From Nannocystis exedens (lineage in GTDB: Bacteria; Myxococcota_A; Polyangia; Polyangiales; Polyangiaceae), in contig CAMAVR010000013.1 in assembly GCA_945861885.1 (NCBI GenBank), forward strand, positions 1 through 64,000: 64,000 nt of DNA. Direction: 5' to 3'. The notes under the pieces are model-generated. The model did not search any database, was not told the origin of the DNA, and saw only the letters and a program-made list of their open reading frames with translations. Position 1 is the stretch's first letter, and each line of letters begins with the position of its first letter. This document shows, one piece after another, positions 1 through 8,886 of this stretch. A program made the position numbers and the translations under genes.

Positions 1-1290
1 GCAATTGTGCACGAGGACGAGATGCTCGCCGGCGAAGTAGTTGTTGCTTCCTTCTTCGGCTTCAACTTGAAAGTTGTAGACGTAGATTGGATGGGTGAGT
101 TTTCTCGAGTGAATCCCTGTTATCAAAAGCTGGCTGTTTTCGTGCCCCCGCAGCATATCGTCTTCGTGCAAATCACGAACCAACGTCGGCACTGTTTCGC
201 CGTCCTTATAAAAAGGGTGATCCGGCGTTGTTTCAATCGTTGATTCAGAGCCGGCGCCATCCACATTCCACGTGCGAATGCGGACGATGCGGTCTGTCGT
301 CGTCAACGAGGTGCCTGCGATTTTTCGCACGTAGCACTTGTCCTCGCCGGTATTGCACGACCAGACCTCGTCGCCTTTCTTCAACTTCTCAATCGGCTTT
401 AGGGGCTCGTTTTCGTCAGGCGTGAGGATCGCAGTTCCTGCCGTGAAGCATTGGTGGCCGCCACTAGGTTGTCCGCCACCGCTTGGAGGAGGGGGCGAGG
501 CTGCCGCGTCTTGGCGCTTTTGGCGCTCTTCTTTTGCCGCGTCTCGTTGCTGTTTGTCATACGCGAGCCTTCGCTCTCGCGCCTCGGTCGCGCACTGGTG
601 GGCCTGCCTGCGCTCTTCGCCCGCGCGTGGGGCTTGCTGTTGCGCGGCTCGGGCCCCTTCTACTTTCGCTTTGTAGTCGGGGCGCTTTTCGAGCGCTTCA
701 TTGGCGGCTTGCCGTCGCAAATTGTCCGCCGCGAAGATGCGCGCTTTTCGCTCGGCCGATTTCCGCAGGTAGTCTTGCCGACGCTCCTCCTTAGCGACAC
801 GTTCGGCCTCTTCCTGCTGCCGCTTCTCTTCGGCGGCCTGCTCTTGCCGCCTTCGCGCGGCGTCTACCGCTTGGGCTTTTTCCCTCAAGAGGCGCGCGGT
901 TTCGGCGTCTTGCGCTTGTCGCGCTGCCGCTTCCGCTTCGGCCTGCTTCTGCACCGCGTCCGCGAATTGCGCCGCCGCTCGTTGCGCCGCGCGGCGCCGC
1001 CGCACACGCGACGGCTTAAGCACATCGCCGATGGACGAACCCACGTCGTCCCACGGCACCAATGCTATCAGTCCGACGGTGGCCACGATCGCCCCAGCAA
1101 CCACCGACCCGTCCTTCAAGCTCGACTGATCTGACTCCTCCTGAGTCTTCCCGTTGGTGGGCGCTTCGGCCGCGTCTGAGACGCTGAATTCGTCAAATTC
1201 GTTCAATCCGCTCGGAGCGCCGCACGCTGAAATGAGCGTAATAACCGCCAAAAGAAGCGCCACATGAGGATGCACTACCCGACTTTGCAT
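1..1290 (-). CDS. Lipoprotein with coiled coil and C-terminal HINT (intein-like) autoprocessing domain, incomplete
   Basis: Reading the minus strand from ATG at 1290 gives 430 open codons that run off the window edge. The N-terminus is a lipoprotein signal (hydrophobic stretch ending LISAC), followed by a short hydrophobic segment near residues 48-62. A long Ala/Arg/Glu/Gln-rich coiled coil spans about 80-255, then comes a Pro/Gly linker. A HINT domain begins at Cys281 (motif CFTAGTAILT) and includes a TTPDHPFY block. It ends at residues 428-430 with His-Asn-Cys, the classic splice-junction form, exactly at the window edge. In this family HINT domains cleave off or release a C-terminal passenger, often a toxin (pretoxin-HINT of polymorphic toxins). 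Any passenger lies outside the window, so its nature is unknown. The coding frame and HINT call are directly visible. The role in toxin release is inference. Confidence 0.88.
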   Translation of the reverse strand, partial: MQSRVVHPHVALLLAVITLISACGAPSGLNEFDEFSVSDAAEAPTNGKTQEESDQSSLKDGSVVAGAIVATVGLIALVPWDDVGSSIGDVLKPSRVRRRRAAQRAAAQFADAVQKQAEAEAAARQAQDAETARLLREKAQAVDAARRRQEQAAEEKRQQEEAERVAKEERRQDYLRKSAERKARIFAADNLRRQAANEALEKRPDYKAKVEGARAAQQQAPRAGEERRQAHQCATEARERRLAYDKQQRDAAKEERQKRQDAAASPPPPSGGGQPSGGHQCFTAGTAILTPDENEPLKPIEKLKKGDEVWSCNTGEDKCYVRKIAGTSLTTTDRIVRIRTWNVDGAGSESTIETTPDHPFYKDGETVPTLVRDLHEDDMLRGHENSQLLITGIHSRKLTHPIYVYNFQVEAEEGSNNYFAGEHLVLVHNC

Positions 1291-1402
1291 CCCCGAGTGT
1301 ATGAGGGGCTTTTCCGTTGTCAACGGATCGATATTGAGTCAGTGGACGCGGCTCGCGGCGACTCGCAGTGAGACGCGCTCCGAGTCCAGCTTGAAGCGCA
1401 CG

Positions 1403-2713
1403 TTAAAGCAAATTGGACGCTGTCTCCGCCAGCTCGCTCCGCTCCCCTTTTGTTAGCTGAATGTGGCCGGCTAGCTTTTCGCCCCGGAAGCGATCGGCTG
1501 CTACCGATAGGCCGTTTGATGCTGAATCGACGTACGGGTTGTCGATTTGATCGGGGTCGCCTGTGAGCACGATTTTTGTTCCGTCGCCTGAGCGTGTGAT
1601 GATCGTTTTTACTTCGTGCGGAGTTAAGTTCTGCGCTTCGTCGACAATCATGAACTGCTGCGGCAACGACCGTCCGCGGATGTATGTCAGCGGTTCTACT
1701 TGAATTTGCCCGTTCTTCATCAATTCGGAATAGGGCCTTGGCCCTCGGCGCGCTCCGTTTGAAAATAGAAATTCGAGGTTGTCAAAAATCGGCTGCATCC
1801 ACGGGTTTAGTTTTTCGTCGATGTCGCCTGGCAGATAGCCGATGTCGCGGCCTAGCGGCATGATGGGGCGCGACACGAGCATGCGCGTGTAGACGCCCTC
1901 TTCGACCGTCTTTTTAATCCCCGCGGCGAGCGCGAGCAGCGTTTTCCCCGTCCCTGCTTTGCCGACGAGGGTCACCATTTTTACCGATTCATCGAGGAGC
2001 AGATCGAGCGCGAAACTCTGCTCTTTGTTTCGCGGACGGAGCCCCAAAATTCCTTCGCGTGAACCGTGGAGCGCCACTGCAGCTTTTTTGCCGGCGTCGT
2101 ACCGCGCGAGCGCAGTGTGCGTCGAATTCGCTTTGTCGCGCAGCAGGAGCGCGCGATTTGCTATGAGCCCATCGACCGAAAGTTGGAGCCTTCCGTCGCG
2201 AAAAAATTCGGTCAAATCGCTTGAATCGACCGCCAGTTCGGTGATGCCGCTCTCAACCCGATCGGGCTGGGCGCGCATATTTTCGTATGTCTCCGCCGCC
2301 ATTCCGAGGGCGTCGGCTCGAATCCGAAGATTCGTGTCCATGGTGACGAAGATCGTTTTGTGTTCGGGATCTTGGTCGCGCACGTTGAACGCGGTTTGCA
2401 AGATCGCCTGGTCCATCGCATGTTTGTCGATGGCGCTCGGTAAAACAGGCGTAATCGTGGGGACTGCGACGCGAAGCTGACCGCCCGTTTCAAGACGGAC
2501 TCCCGATGAGAGCGAGCCACCGTGGTCGCGAAGCTCATCGAGGAGCCTGCTTATTTCGCGCGCATTTCGGCCGCGTTCTGACCCTTCGCGCTTGAATTGA
2601 TCGATCTCTTCGATCACATAAATTGGGATAATTACGTCATTGTCTTCAAACCGAAAAAGAGCGCGTGGATCGTGAAGAAGTACGTTGGAATCCAAAACGT
2701 AGTTTTTGCGCAT
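1403..2713 (-). CDS. PIN-PhoH family ATPase/ribonuclease (PhoH2/YlaK type)
   Basis: 436 residues. The N-terminal PIN domain (about 1-140) starts YVLDSNVLLHD with Asp8 and includes VTMDTN around residue 126. The C-terminal PhoH P-loop domain (about 225-436) has Walker A GKAGTGKT at 251-258 and a Walker B-like VDEAQN followed by LTPHE. Proteins of this architecture (PhoH2, YlaK) couple an RNA-unwinding ATPase to a PIN nuclease and are thought to act on RNA in the cytoplasm. The length is normal for the family. The gene diverges from the DUF1704 gene with start codons only about 10 bases apart, so each promoter must lie inside the neighbour's coding sequence. Family assignment is firm; the physiological role is not known from sequence. 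Confidence 0.93.
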   Translation of the reverse strand: MRKNYVLDSNVLLHDPRALFRFEDNDVIIPIYVIEEIDQFKREGSERGRNAREISRLLDELRDHGGSLSSGVRLETGGQLRVAVPTITPVLPSAIDKHAMDQAILQTAFNVRDQDPEHKTIFVTMDTNLRIRADALGMAAETYENMRAQPDRVESGITELAVDSSDLTEFFRDGRLQLSVDGLIANRALLLRDKANSTHTALARYDAGKKAAVALHGSREGILGLRPRNKEQSFALDLLLDESVKMVTLVGKAGTGKTLLALAAGIKKTVEEGVYTRMLVSRPIMPLGRDIGYLPGDIDEKLNPWMQPIFDNLEFLFSNGARRGPRPYSELMKNGQIQVEPLTYIRGRSLPQQFMIVDEAQNLTPHEVKTIITRSGDGTKIVLTGDPDQIDNPYVDSASNGLSVAADRFRGEKLAGHIQLTKGERSELAETASNLL

Positions 2714-2723
2714 TGAGCTTATA

Positions 2724-3869
2724 ATGCCCCATCCCGACGTTAAGGCGACATCCGATTGCGACGTTCCGTTCGCAAGGCAGCTCGATCAACTTTTGCGCGC
2801 GTGCGCCTCGCGAGTGATGCTACTTGGCGCCGTTGCTGCGGAAAATGCTGGTCAGGAGCGCGCGCGTCTTACCGAAGCGCTTCGTCGACGGAACGAATTG
2901 TCGCCACGGTGGTCGTATGTACGGAGAGAGAATCGCGACGTTACGCGGATGATCGACGACGCGATCCTCGTCGTCGATCGCCTCGTCTGCGATGACGATT
3001 TGAAGCAGCTCTATCTCGATCGGTTGCGCGAACTCGCACTCGAGAGTCGCATCGTCGATGCGGTCGGCACACGGCAGCTTCAACAGCTTTCGCGCTTGCG
3101 TTTTCGAGGTGACAGCGATGAAGCGCGAGCTTTGGCGAAGCGCTGGGCGGTGCCGCCAATGAGTCAACGCGAAAGCAAATCGATCCTTTCAGACGGCGCC
3201 GGTGACGATTCGCTTTTGAATCAGATGCGGGCGCGTGTCACGGCCGAACGGCTCCCTTTTCGGGTAATTTCGCACGATCGGCTAAGCGCTCTCGCGGCGA
3301 CCGGCGACGAAACGATCTACGTCGCGGCCGGCGTTTTGGTGTCGGCGCGCGACATTGCGCGAACCGTCACCCATGAAGTGCTTGGTCACGCCGCACCACG
3401 CGCCACAGGAAAGAGCACCTTTTCAGCGCTATTCACGATAGGAACCGCCGGCGGCATCGACGACCAAGAAGGGCTAGCCCTCGTGATCGAAGAGCGACAC
3501 GCGTTTCTAGATGAGCATCGCAAACACGAACTAGGAGCGAGGCATCGTGCAACCGAATGGATGGATAGCGGAGCAACATTCGCTGAAGTAGCGATAGCGC
3601 TCGTAGACGAATGCGGCCTACCGGAAGCAAGCGCGATTCGAATTGCCGAAAGAATCTACCGCGGCAGCAACGGCACATTCGCCGGCCTGGGCCGCGAGCG
3701 AGTCTACCTGCAAGCCTACTGCGCAATAAAAGCGCATCTAACCAACAAGCCCGAAAACGAAGCGCTCCTAGCCTCAGGCCAAATAGGCCTAACCGCCCTA
3801 CCCGCGCTGCGGCGGCACTTTCGATTTGCACCGCCCGCTGCGGGAAATATGGCCGCCATTTCAAAGTGA
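2724..3869 (+). CDS. DUF1704 / QEGLA-motif zinc metallopeptidase (MATCAP-like)
   Basis: The family is recognised by two hallmark motifs: THEVLGH (zinc-binding HExxxH, His217-His222) and QEGLA (residues 248-252, supplying a Glu). Members are annotated as flavohemoglobin expression-modulating QEGLA-motif proteins and are related to the eukaryotic MATCAP tubulin carboxypeptidases. A bacterial substrate is not established. The frame is open from a TTG at 2706, but the ATG at 2724 is preferred because the TTG lies inside the divergent PhoH start codon region. There is no signal peptide, so it is likely cytoplasmic. The gene ends 31 bases before a small antitoxin gene. Confidence 0.85.
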   Translation: MPHPDVKATSDCDVPFARQLDQLLRACASRVMLLGAVAAENAGQERARLTEALRRRNELSPRWSYVRRENRDVTRMIDDAILVVDRLVCDDDLKQLYLDRLRELALESRIVDAVGTRQLQQLSRLRFRGDSDEARALAKRWAVPPMSQRESKSILSDGAGDDSLLNQMRARVTAERLPFRVISHDRLSALAATGDETIYVAAGVLVSARDIARTVTHEVLGHAAPRATGKSTFSALFTIGTAGGIDDQEGLALVIEERHAFLDEHRKHELGARHRATEWMDSGATFAEVAIALVDECGLPEASAIRIAERIYRGSNGTFAGLGRERVYLQAYCAIKAHLTNKPENEALLASGQIGLTALPALRRHFRFAPPAAGNMAAISK

Positions 3870-3900
3870 CCCTGTCATATCGTCATGCGATGCTTAGGGC

Positions 3901-4140
3901 ATGAATATCGCGGCGGGCAGATTTAAAGCTAGCTGTCTCACTCTTATGAACCAGGTGGCGAAAACAAGGCGGCAAATTACAATTACGAAGTGGGGGAAGC
4001 CAATCGCCAGGCTTGTCCCTATCGGGCCAGAGCCTAAACGATCAATCTTTGGCTGTATGAAAGGCTTGCTCGAAATCGTCGATCCAAATGACGATCTGTT
4101 CACCGCCTACGACGGGCCATGGGATGCTCAAGTTCACTAG
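3901..4140 (+). CDS. Phd/YefM-type antitoxin
   Basis: 79 residues with the typical antitoxin pattern: a short N-terminal beta/alpha segment (AAGRFKASCLTLMNQV) followed by ITITKWGKPIARLVPI, the conserved strand-turn of Phd/YefM DNA-binding antitoxins. The C-terminal tail would wrap the cognate toxin. The gene has lost its partner: directly downstream, in the same frame after the TAG stop, is only the C-terminal third of a PIN-domain toxin. It may now be an orphan antitoxin that autoregulates or neutralises another VapC. Confidence 0.8.
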   Translation: MNIAAGRFKASCLTLMNQVAKTRRQITITKWGKPIARLVPIGPEPKRSIFGCMKGLLEIVDPNDDLFTAYDGPWDAQVH

Positions 4141-4260
4141 CGACCCCGCTTAATTGTTGCGACGGCGCGCGATCTTGGCGCAACCTTGGTCACTCGCGAC
4201 GAAAAAATACTCACGTACGCGGCGCAGACAAGATCGGTTCGCGCGATTGATCTTGAATGA
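4141..4260 (+). pseudogene. Remnant of VapC-type PIN toxin (C-terminal fragment)
   Basis: Directly after the antitoxin stop codon, and in the same frame, 39 codons plus stop read RPRLIVATARDLGATLVTRD and continue to AIDLE. This is the characteristic C-terminal half of a VapC-like PIN domain: an Asp-Arg-Leu-Ile helix followed by a strand ending in T-R-D. The first 85-90 codons expected for the toxin are absent and there is no start codon, so the toxin gene appears to be deleted internally. This is inferred from family pattern only. Confidence 0.75.
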
Positions 4261-4408
4261 CTCGTAAGCATCCGAGCATTTCTCTCACGTGTATGCAGCG
4301 CTTGTGAGTTTTCTGCGAGGCTCCTATGGTGCGGTCGGCAACCTGGCTCCGTGCCTCTTCGCCGCAGCCATCTCGTTGCTTCCTTAGGAAAACGGAGTTT
4401 CAATCTCT

Positions 4409-4861
4409 ATGAAATTAATCCAGTCCCTCGCGGTCGCAGCGACCGTTATCGGAATCAGTGTCAACGCGCTTGCCTATTGTCCAGGAGTATCCCGCACTGG
4501 CGATTCGGAGCCGATGTCTGACGCGCAAATCGAAGAGGTATTGCGCGCCGCATCGTTCCCGGAAGAGACGATTCCAACGATGGTTTGCATCGCTGCGGCG
4601 GAATCAACACGATTCCCGACCGCGTCGTGCACCAATGCTTCCGATAGCGCGATTATCGCCTACGGCCTGTTCCAAATTTACGACCTTTGGTTCAAGCAGT
4701 GCACCAACACCGATAGCCGCGATTACCAAATTGCGCTCCTTTCGGATCCAGGCGTCAACGCGAAATGCGCATGGCGAGCCTTCCGCTCGGCCAGATCATC
4801 GACCGGCGATGGGTACACCGCGTGGAATGTTTACAACGACGGCCAGTGTCATGGGCTCTAG
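4409..4861 (+). CDS. Secreted c-type-lysozyme-like (GH22-like) protein
   Basis: 150 residues with a clear signal peptide (residues 1-22, cleavage after ALA). The mature part follows the animal c-type lysozyme layout: VCIAAAES with a Glu at position 65 aligning with the catalytic Glu35 region, then AYGLFQIY (lysozymes have DYGIFQIN), paired cysteines, and a C-terminal GYTAWNVY...GQC segment. The residue matching the second catalytic acid (Asp52) is Ala84. The protein would act in the periplasm or outside on peptidoglycan, or bind it without hydrolysis. Its neighbour encodes an NlpC/CHAP-like lipoprotein, suggesting a small wall-lysis module. Alternatively it is a divergent SLT-type transglycosylase, which also needs only one Glu. 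Confidence 0.65.
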   Translation: MKLIQSLAVAATVIGISVNALAYCPGVSRTGDSEPMSDAQIEEVLRAASFPEETIPTMVCIAAAESTRFPTASCTNASDSAIIAYGLFQIYDLWFKQCTNTDSRDYQIALLSDPGVNAKCAWRAFRSARSSTGDGYTAWNVYNDGQCHGL

Positions 4862-4883
4862 GACAAGGACTAAGGAGCGCGCG

Positions 4884-5501
4884 ATGAGATTTGTCTATTT
4901 GTCTTTTTTCACGTTGTTAGCGTCAGCCTGCAGCAGCCTGCCGCCTGCTGAGAACACCGGTGCTGCCGCAGCGGCCAACGAGATCGCCCCGATTGAGATC
5001 ACGTCCGACCCGTACTGGATGGGGGTATGGGCCCGAGCGGCCTCGATCGATGGTTTTTCGTATCGATGGGGCGGCGATCAGTGGGACATGGCGGGTGCAA
5101 GCAACGTCGACCCAGGAAGGTGCATTCCGCGCGACCCAAACGGCTGCCCGAATTGCGATCACGAGGGGGAATGGGGGGCGGATTGCTCAGGGTTTTTGTC
5201 GAAAGCGTGGGGCGTGCCAGAGGGGAATACCGACACAACAGTCCATAATTATCACTTCAACGCCCCCTTGTTTAATAAAGACCGGAGTGGCCTGTGGCAC
5301 ACGGTTGGCTGGGATGAAATTCTTCCAGGCGATGCACTCGTGAACAAAAACCACGTGATGCTTTACGAGCAGGGGGAGGTTTCATCGAACGATTGGTACA
5401 CATACGAGTGCATCGGTTGTGTTTACGGCTGCAAGCACAATCACAAAACGCGTGCGGTTGACCGCTCGAAGTGGCATGTGATTCGGCTCGATACTCACTA
5501 A
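4884..5501 (+). CDS. NlpC/P60- or CHAP-like cysteine peptidase lipoprotein
   Basis: 205 residues. The start ATG at 4884 has a good ribosome-binding site (AAGGAG 7 bases upstream) and gives a lipoprotein signal ending LLASAC (Cys16). The mature domain carries GADCSGF with a nucleophile-type Cys101 and KNHVMLY with His157. This is the order and local sequence of papain-fold NlpC/P60 and CHAP amidases/endopeptidases that cut peptidoglycan peptides. Several additional cysteines could form disulfides. The gene follows the lysozyme-like gene by 22 bases and is probably cotranscribed. Substrate is not determinable from sequence. Confidence 0.78.
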   Translation: MRFVYLSFFTLLASACSSLPPAENTGAAAAANEIAPIEITSDPYWMGVWARAASIDGFSYRWGGDQWDMAGASNVDPGRCIPRDPNGCPNCDHEGEWGADCSGFLSKAWGVPEGNTDTTVHNYHFNAPLFNKDRSGLWHTVGWDEILPGDALVNKNHVMLYEQGEVSSNDWYTYECIGCVYGCKHNHKTRAVDRSKWHVIRLDTH

Positions 5502-5524
5502 TACCGCCATGAATACCAGTAGTA

Positions 5525-6628
5525 ATGCAGCATTTATCGACTAAATCGGCAGTTCGGGCGGTGGCGAGCTTTTCGGTCATTGCAGCGGCGATCGTTCTGT
5601 TTTTTATGTTTCGAACAGAACGACCGCCAAATGAAAAGCGTATCGCAGCCCCGCCGCCTCAATCGCTCGTCGAAGAGCAAAGCGCGGTACACGATGACGT
5701 CGCGTTGGTCTCCGATGCAGGAAGTCGACCGCGGGCCGAACTGAAACGGCCGGCACCTCTATCGGTACCGCGAACGATCTCTTGGGGAGCAGCGTCTGGC
5801 CAACTTGGTCGGACGTATGGCGCCACTCCTGAGCAGAACGTGGGCCCGGGTGCCATCGCGCTCGACCCTGCCGGTGGCATTCTTATCATTGATAAGGTTA
5901 ACGGGAGGATTGCGCGTTGGGGCGCCGACGGGTCGCCTCGTGCATCGTTGGCCATCGACCCCGCTGTTGACGAGATCGTGACATTTCGGGACGGACGTTT
6001 CGCCACGCGCAATAGCGCCCGTCTCATCTTTTATAGCGTTGATGGCTCGACAGCGGCAGAATGGTCGTTGCCGTCGTCGCTCGGCGCTCTACGTCAAGTC
6101 TTTGCGGCAGGGGACGATCTCATTGCGGTGGCATCCGCGTCGCCGCCGCGGCGAGATGCTCCGAATCAAGCGTCGATCAACTACTGGAAAGTCGGGCGGT
6201 CAGACGGCTCCGCAATCATTCCTCCACTCAAGTTGCCAGGGTGGCCGCTTGCGGACGAGCCTGCGTTCGTGACCGTGTCGGCCACTTCAAAAACCGCGTA
6301 CCGCATTTCGGTGGGTGACGGTGAGGGCGGTGCTCCTCGCGCACAATACGATTTTGTAGCATCCCGTACCGTCTACCCGACGCTCATTGGCGTCCTACAA
6401 GATCAGATCGCTTACGTGCTGATCAACGTTCAAGGGGCGAACGATCCCGTGGTCGAGTGCGTCGACTTGCGCAATGGTGAAGTTCAACGGCGCATTGCAA
6501 TTCCAGGCGATCCCGATCGCAGCGAGGCGCCGGAAATCGGCGGTTCACCTCCCGTCGTCCGATCCGACGGCGCGATCATCATCTCGCTGTTCACAAAAAC
6601 AGGCCTTGAACTGCGTGAACTGCGCTAG
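5525..6628 (+). CDS. Membrane-anchored or secreted beta-propeller-like protein
   Basis: 367 residues. One N-terminal hydrophobic segment (about 11-30, ASFSVIAAAIVLFFMF) acts as signal anchor. The rest resembles an NHL/beta-propeller: GPGAIALDPAGGILIIDKVNGRIARWGADG is typical of an NHL blade, and further blades follow with weaker conservation. No catalytic motif is seen. It lies 9 bases upstream of the membrane glycosyltransferase and may be cotranscribed with it. Function unknown. Confidence 0.7.
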   Translation: MQHLSTKSAVRAVASFSVIAAAIVLFFMFRTERPPNEKRIAAPPPQSLVEEQSAVHDDVALVSDAGSRPRAELKRPAPLSVPRTISWGAASGQLGRTYGATPEQNVGPGAIALDPAGGILIIDKVNGRIARWGADGSPRASLAIDPAVDEIVTFRDGRFATRNSARLIFYSVDGSTAAEWSLPSSLGALRQVFAAGDDLIAVASASPPRRDAPNQASINYWKVGRSDGSAIIPPLKLPGWPLADEPAFVTVSATSKTAYRISVGDGEGGAPRAQYDFVASRTVYPTLIGVLQDQIAYVLINVQGANDPVVECVDLRNGEVQRRIAIPGDPDRSEAPEIGGSPPVVRSDGAIIISLFTKTGLELRELR

Positions 6629-6636
6629 AATGGGGG

Positions 6637-8760
6637 ATGCGACCCGTTCTACGAAAACTCAATAGTCGTAGAGATCCCAGCAGCTCACTCACGCGATTTG
6701 AGCCGGTTCTTTTTGCTTTTTGGGCGGCTTTTTGTACACTTTTTTGTGCTTGCGTCTTTTATGGGGCGATGCTTGCCGATACTGGGGGGTATTGGTCGGC
6801 TCCGCTTGATGACGTCTTTATTCACTTTGATTATGCGCGGGCTACGGCTCGTGGGGCCCCGTTTTCGTGGCGCGAGGGGGATGGGTATTCTTCGGGGAAT
6901 ACGAGCATTCTCTACCCATTTTTGCTGGCTCCTGGGTTCCTTCTGGGGCTTCGTGACGAGCGCATTATGATTTGGGCCGCGGTGATCGCGGCTACTTGCG
7001 TCTTTGGGATGCTGCTTGTGACTCGCACAGTTTTTGTGCGCACGCTTGGCAGTCAGGTTCGCTCGCGCGTTCTCTCGTACATCATCCCGCCTCTTTTTTT
7101 TGGCGTTGGGGCGCTCGATTGGTCGCTCTGGAGCGGGATGGAAGTGGCTCTTTTTCTCGGCACTTGGGCGTTGTCACTCTTGGCGCTTTTTTCGCTGATC
7201 GACGGGCCGGCCAATCGGTTTTCAGCGCGCGCATCACTTCTCGGGCTGTGCGGCGCGCTGATGGTGCTCGTTCGCCCCGAAGCGTCGACAACGATCGCAG
7301 CGTTCGGCCTCGCGGCGATCTTGGCGCTTCGCAATGCCGCTCCGCCGCGACGCTTGATGGCGATTCTCGTCACTATAGGTGCGCCGGCGGCGCTTGTGCT
7401 TCTGGCGCAAGCGATCGCAAATCGCGTTCTTACAGGCGAATGGTCGGCCAACGGCGCGATTGTCAAACTAACGATCAACAATCCGTTTTTGACGCGCGCC
7501 GATAAAGTCGACGACTACTTTTTCAATTTGACATACGAAGTGCGCCGCCTCATCGAGCATCACTTTTCAGATGCCATCGCGTATGGTTTTATTTTGCCGG
7601 CTCTTGCTGTCGTTCCGCTCGCATTTCGGTCGACGCGGCTCATCGCAACGCTCTTGTGGCTTCAAGTTATTTCGTGGCTTGTCATCGTTGCATTCAACAA
7701 TCAGGTTCGCTGGCAGAACGAGCGCTACATCATGCCGGCGGTCGCATGGATTGTGATTCTCGCCTGTTTCGGCGTCGCCCTTTTGCTTCGAGATGTGACT
7801 CGGCGATCTCCAATCCGTTCGGCGGTGAAGAGTTCGCTCGCTGTTGCCGCCGTCACGCTGTGGATCGTTCATCAGGCGCCAAAGATGCGCGACCAGGTAG
7901 GCTTTTTCGCGCGCGCGTGCCGCAACATTCGTGACCAGCATTGGCAAGCAGGCAAGTATCTCGTAACGCTGAATCCGCGCCGCGTTCTCGTCGGCGACGC
8001 TGGCGCTCTCATGTATGCGTCGGACAAACCTGGGCTCGATATTATCGGCCTCGGCGGCTACCACGACCTTCCGTTTGCACGCGCCGGAATCAATGGCCTC
8101 GCAGCAAGCATGGAGCTGCTCGAACGCATTCCCGCTGGAGAGCGCCCCGACTTTATGGCGATTTATCCGGGCTGGTGGGGCGTGCTTTCGAGCTGGTTTG
8201 CGAAGCGTGAACTGGCGCGATTTCCCGCCGAAGGGAATGTGATCTGCGGCGGCTACGAAAAAGTAATTTACCAGACCGACTGGAGCCTTTTGGGGACAGG
8301 CGATGCGCCACGCAATCTGCATGCGTCACGCGTCATCGATGACATCGATGTTGCCGATCTCGTAAGCGAATCGGAGCATCGATACTCCGTGAGCGGCGAA
8401 AAAAGCGGATGGACGACGATGAAAGTTCTCCCCGACCCGCGCGCACGATCGCGCAATCTGTTCGATGCGGGGCGAACAATTTTTGCCGGAGAATCGGAAT
8501 CGTTTGATGTTTTCGGCGGTAATGCCGCAACTTCAGCTCAGCTTATTTTTCGGACGGCGCCATCGACATTCAGCCGCGTTCGGCTCGCAATCGATGGGCA
8601 TGAAGTCGAGGACGGGACGATTCAGTACCGCCCCGGCAGCGGCTGGTTTGAAACAGAAGTTGAACTTCCTCGTGAAAAGCTGCAGAAAAAATTCCGTGTG
8701 ACGCTCTTCAACGATGGGCCTGGCGAATTTTCGCTCTATCATGTCTGGCTTGTTCAATAG
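6637..8760 (+). CDS. GT-C type membrane glycosyltransferase-like protein
   Basis: 707 residues. After a short cytoplasmic start, about ten hydrophobic segments spread between residues 25 and 420, followed by a large soluble C-terminal part. The first extracytoplasmic loop carries SAPLDDVFIHFDYA, an acidic motif of the kind used by GT-C fold lipid-linked sugar transferases (PMT/ArnT-like), and then a GYSSGNTSILYPFLL segment common in this group. It would transfer sugar from polyprenyl-phosphate to an envelope acceptor. GGGG before the ATG at 6637 could serve as ribosome-binding site. The donor and acceptor cannot be told from sequence. Confidence 0.72.
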   Translation: MRPVLRKLNSRRDPSSSLTRFEPVLFAFWAAFCTLFCACVFYGAMLADTGGYWSAPLDDVFIHFDYARATARGAPFSWREGDGYSSGNTSILYPFLLAPGFLLGLRDERIMIWAAVIAATCVFGMLLVTRTVFVRTLGSQVRSRVLSYIIPPLFFGVGALDWSLWSGMEVALFLGTWALSLLALFSLIDGPANRFSARASLLGLCGALMVLVRPEASTTIAAFGLAAILALRNAAPPRRLMAILVTIGAPAALVLLAQAIANRVLTGEWSANGAIVKLTINNPFLTRADKVDDYFFNLTYEVRRLIEHHFSDAIAYGFILPALAVVPLAFRSTRLIATLLWLQVISWLVIVAFNNQVRWQNERYIMPAVAWIVILACFGVALLLRDVTRRSPIRSAVKSSLAVAAVTLWIVHQAPKMRDQVGFFARACRNIRDQHWQAGKYLVTLNPRRVLVGDAGALMYASDKPGLDIIGLGGYHDLPFARAGINGLAASMELLERIPAGERPDFMAIYPGWWGVLSSWFAKRELARFPAEGNVICGGYEKVIYQTDWSLLGTGDAPRNLHASRVIDDIDVADLVSESEHRYSVSGEKSGWTTMKVLPDPRARSRNLFDAGRTIFAGESESFDVFGGNAATSAQLIFRTAPSTFSRVRLAIDGHEVEDGTIQYRPGSGWFETEVELPREKLQKKFRVTLFNDGPGEFSLYHVWLVQ

Positions 8761-8824
8761 CTACCCAATGAACTACAAAAAACAGCTAGATTGACGTTTC
8801 GTAACGATTTCACGCCGCGGTCGA

Positions 8825-8853
8825 TTGACTCGACGAGAAGCGCATTGTACGCC
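8825..8853 (+). promoter_or_regulatory. Possible sigma-70-type promoter for the HU-like gene
   Basis: TTGACT, 17-base spacer, then TACGCC, lying 34-62 bases before the HU-like start codon. The -35 is close to consensus, the -10 is poor. Nothing else stands out in this 126-base intergenic stretch apart from the purine-rich ribosome-binding region GGGGGAGG near 8870. Confidence 0.3.
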
Positions 8854-8886
8854 CTCAAAGATCGTCCTTGGGGGAGGCAAAGAGAG

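Noticed and set aside
1..1134. Plus-strand open frames of up to 227 codons
   Set aside because: They are antisense to the HINT-domain lipoprotein, whose motifs and lipobox are unmistakable.
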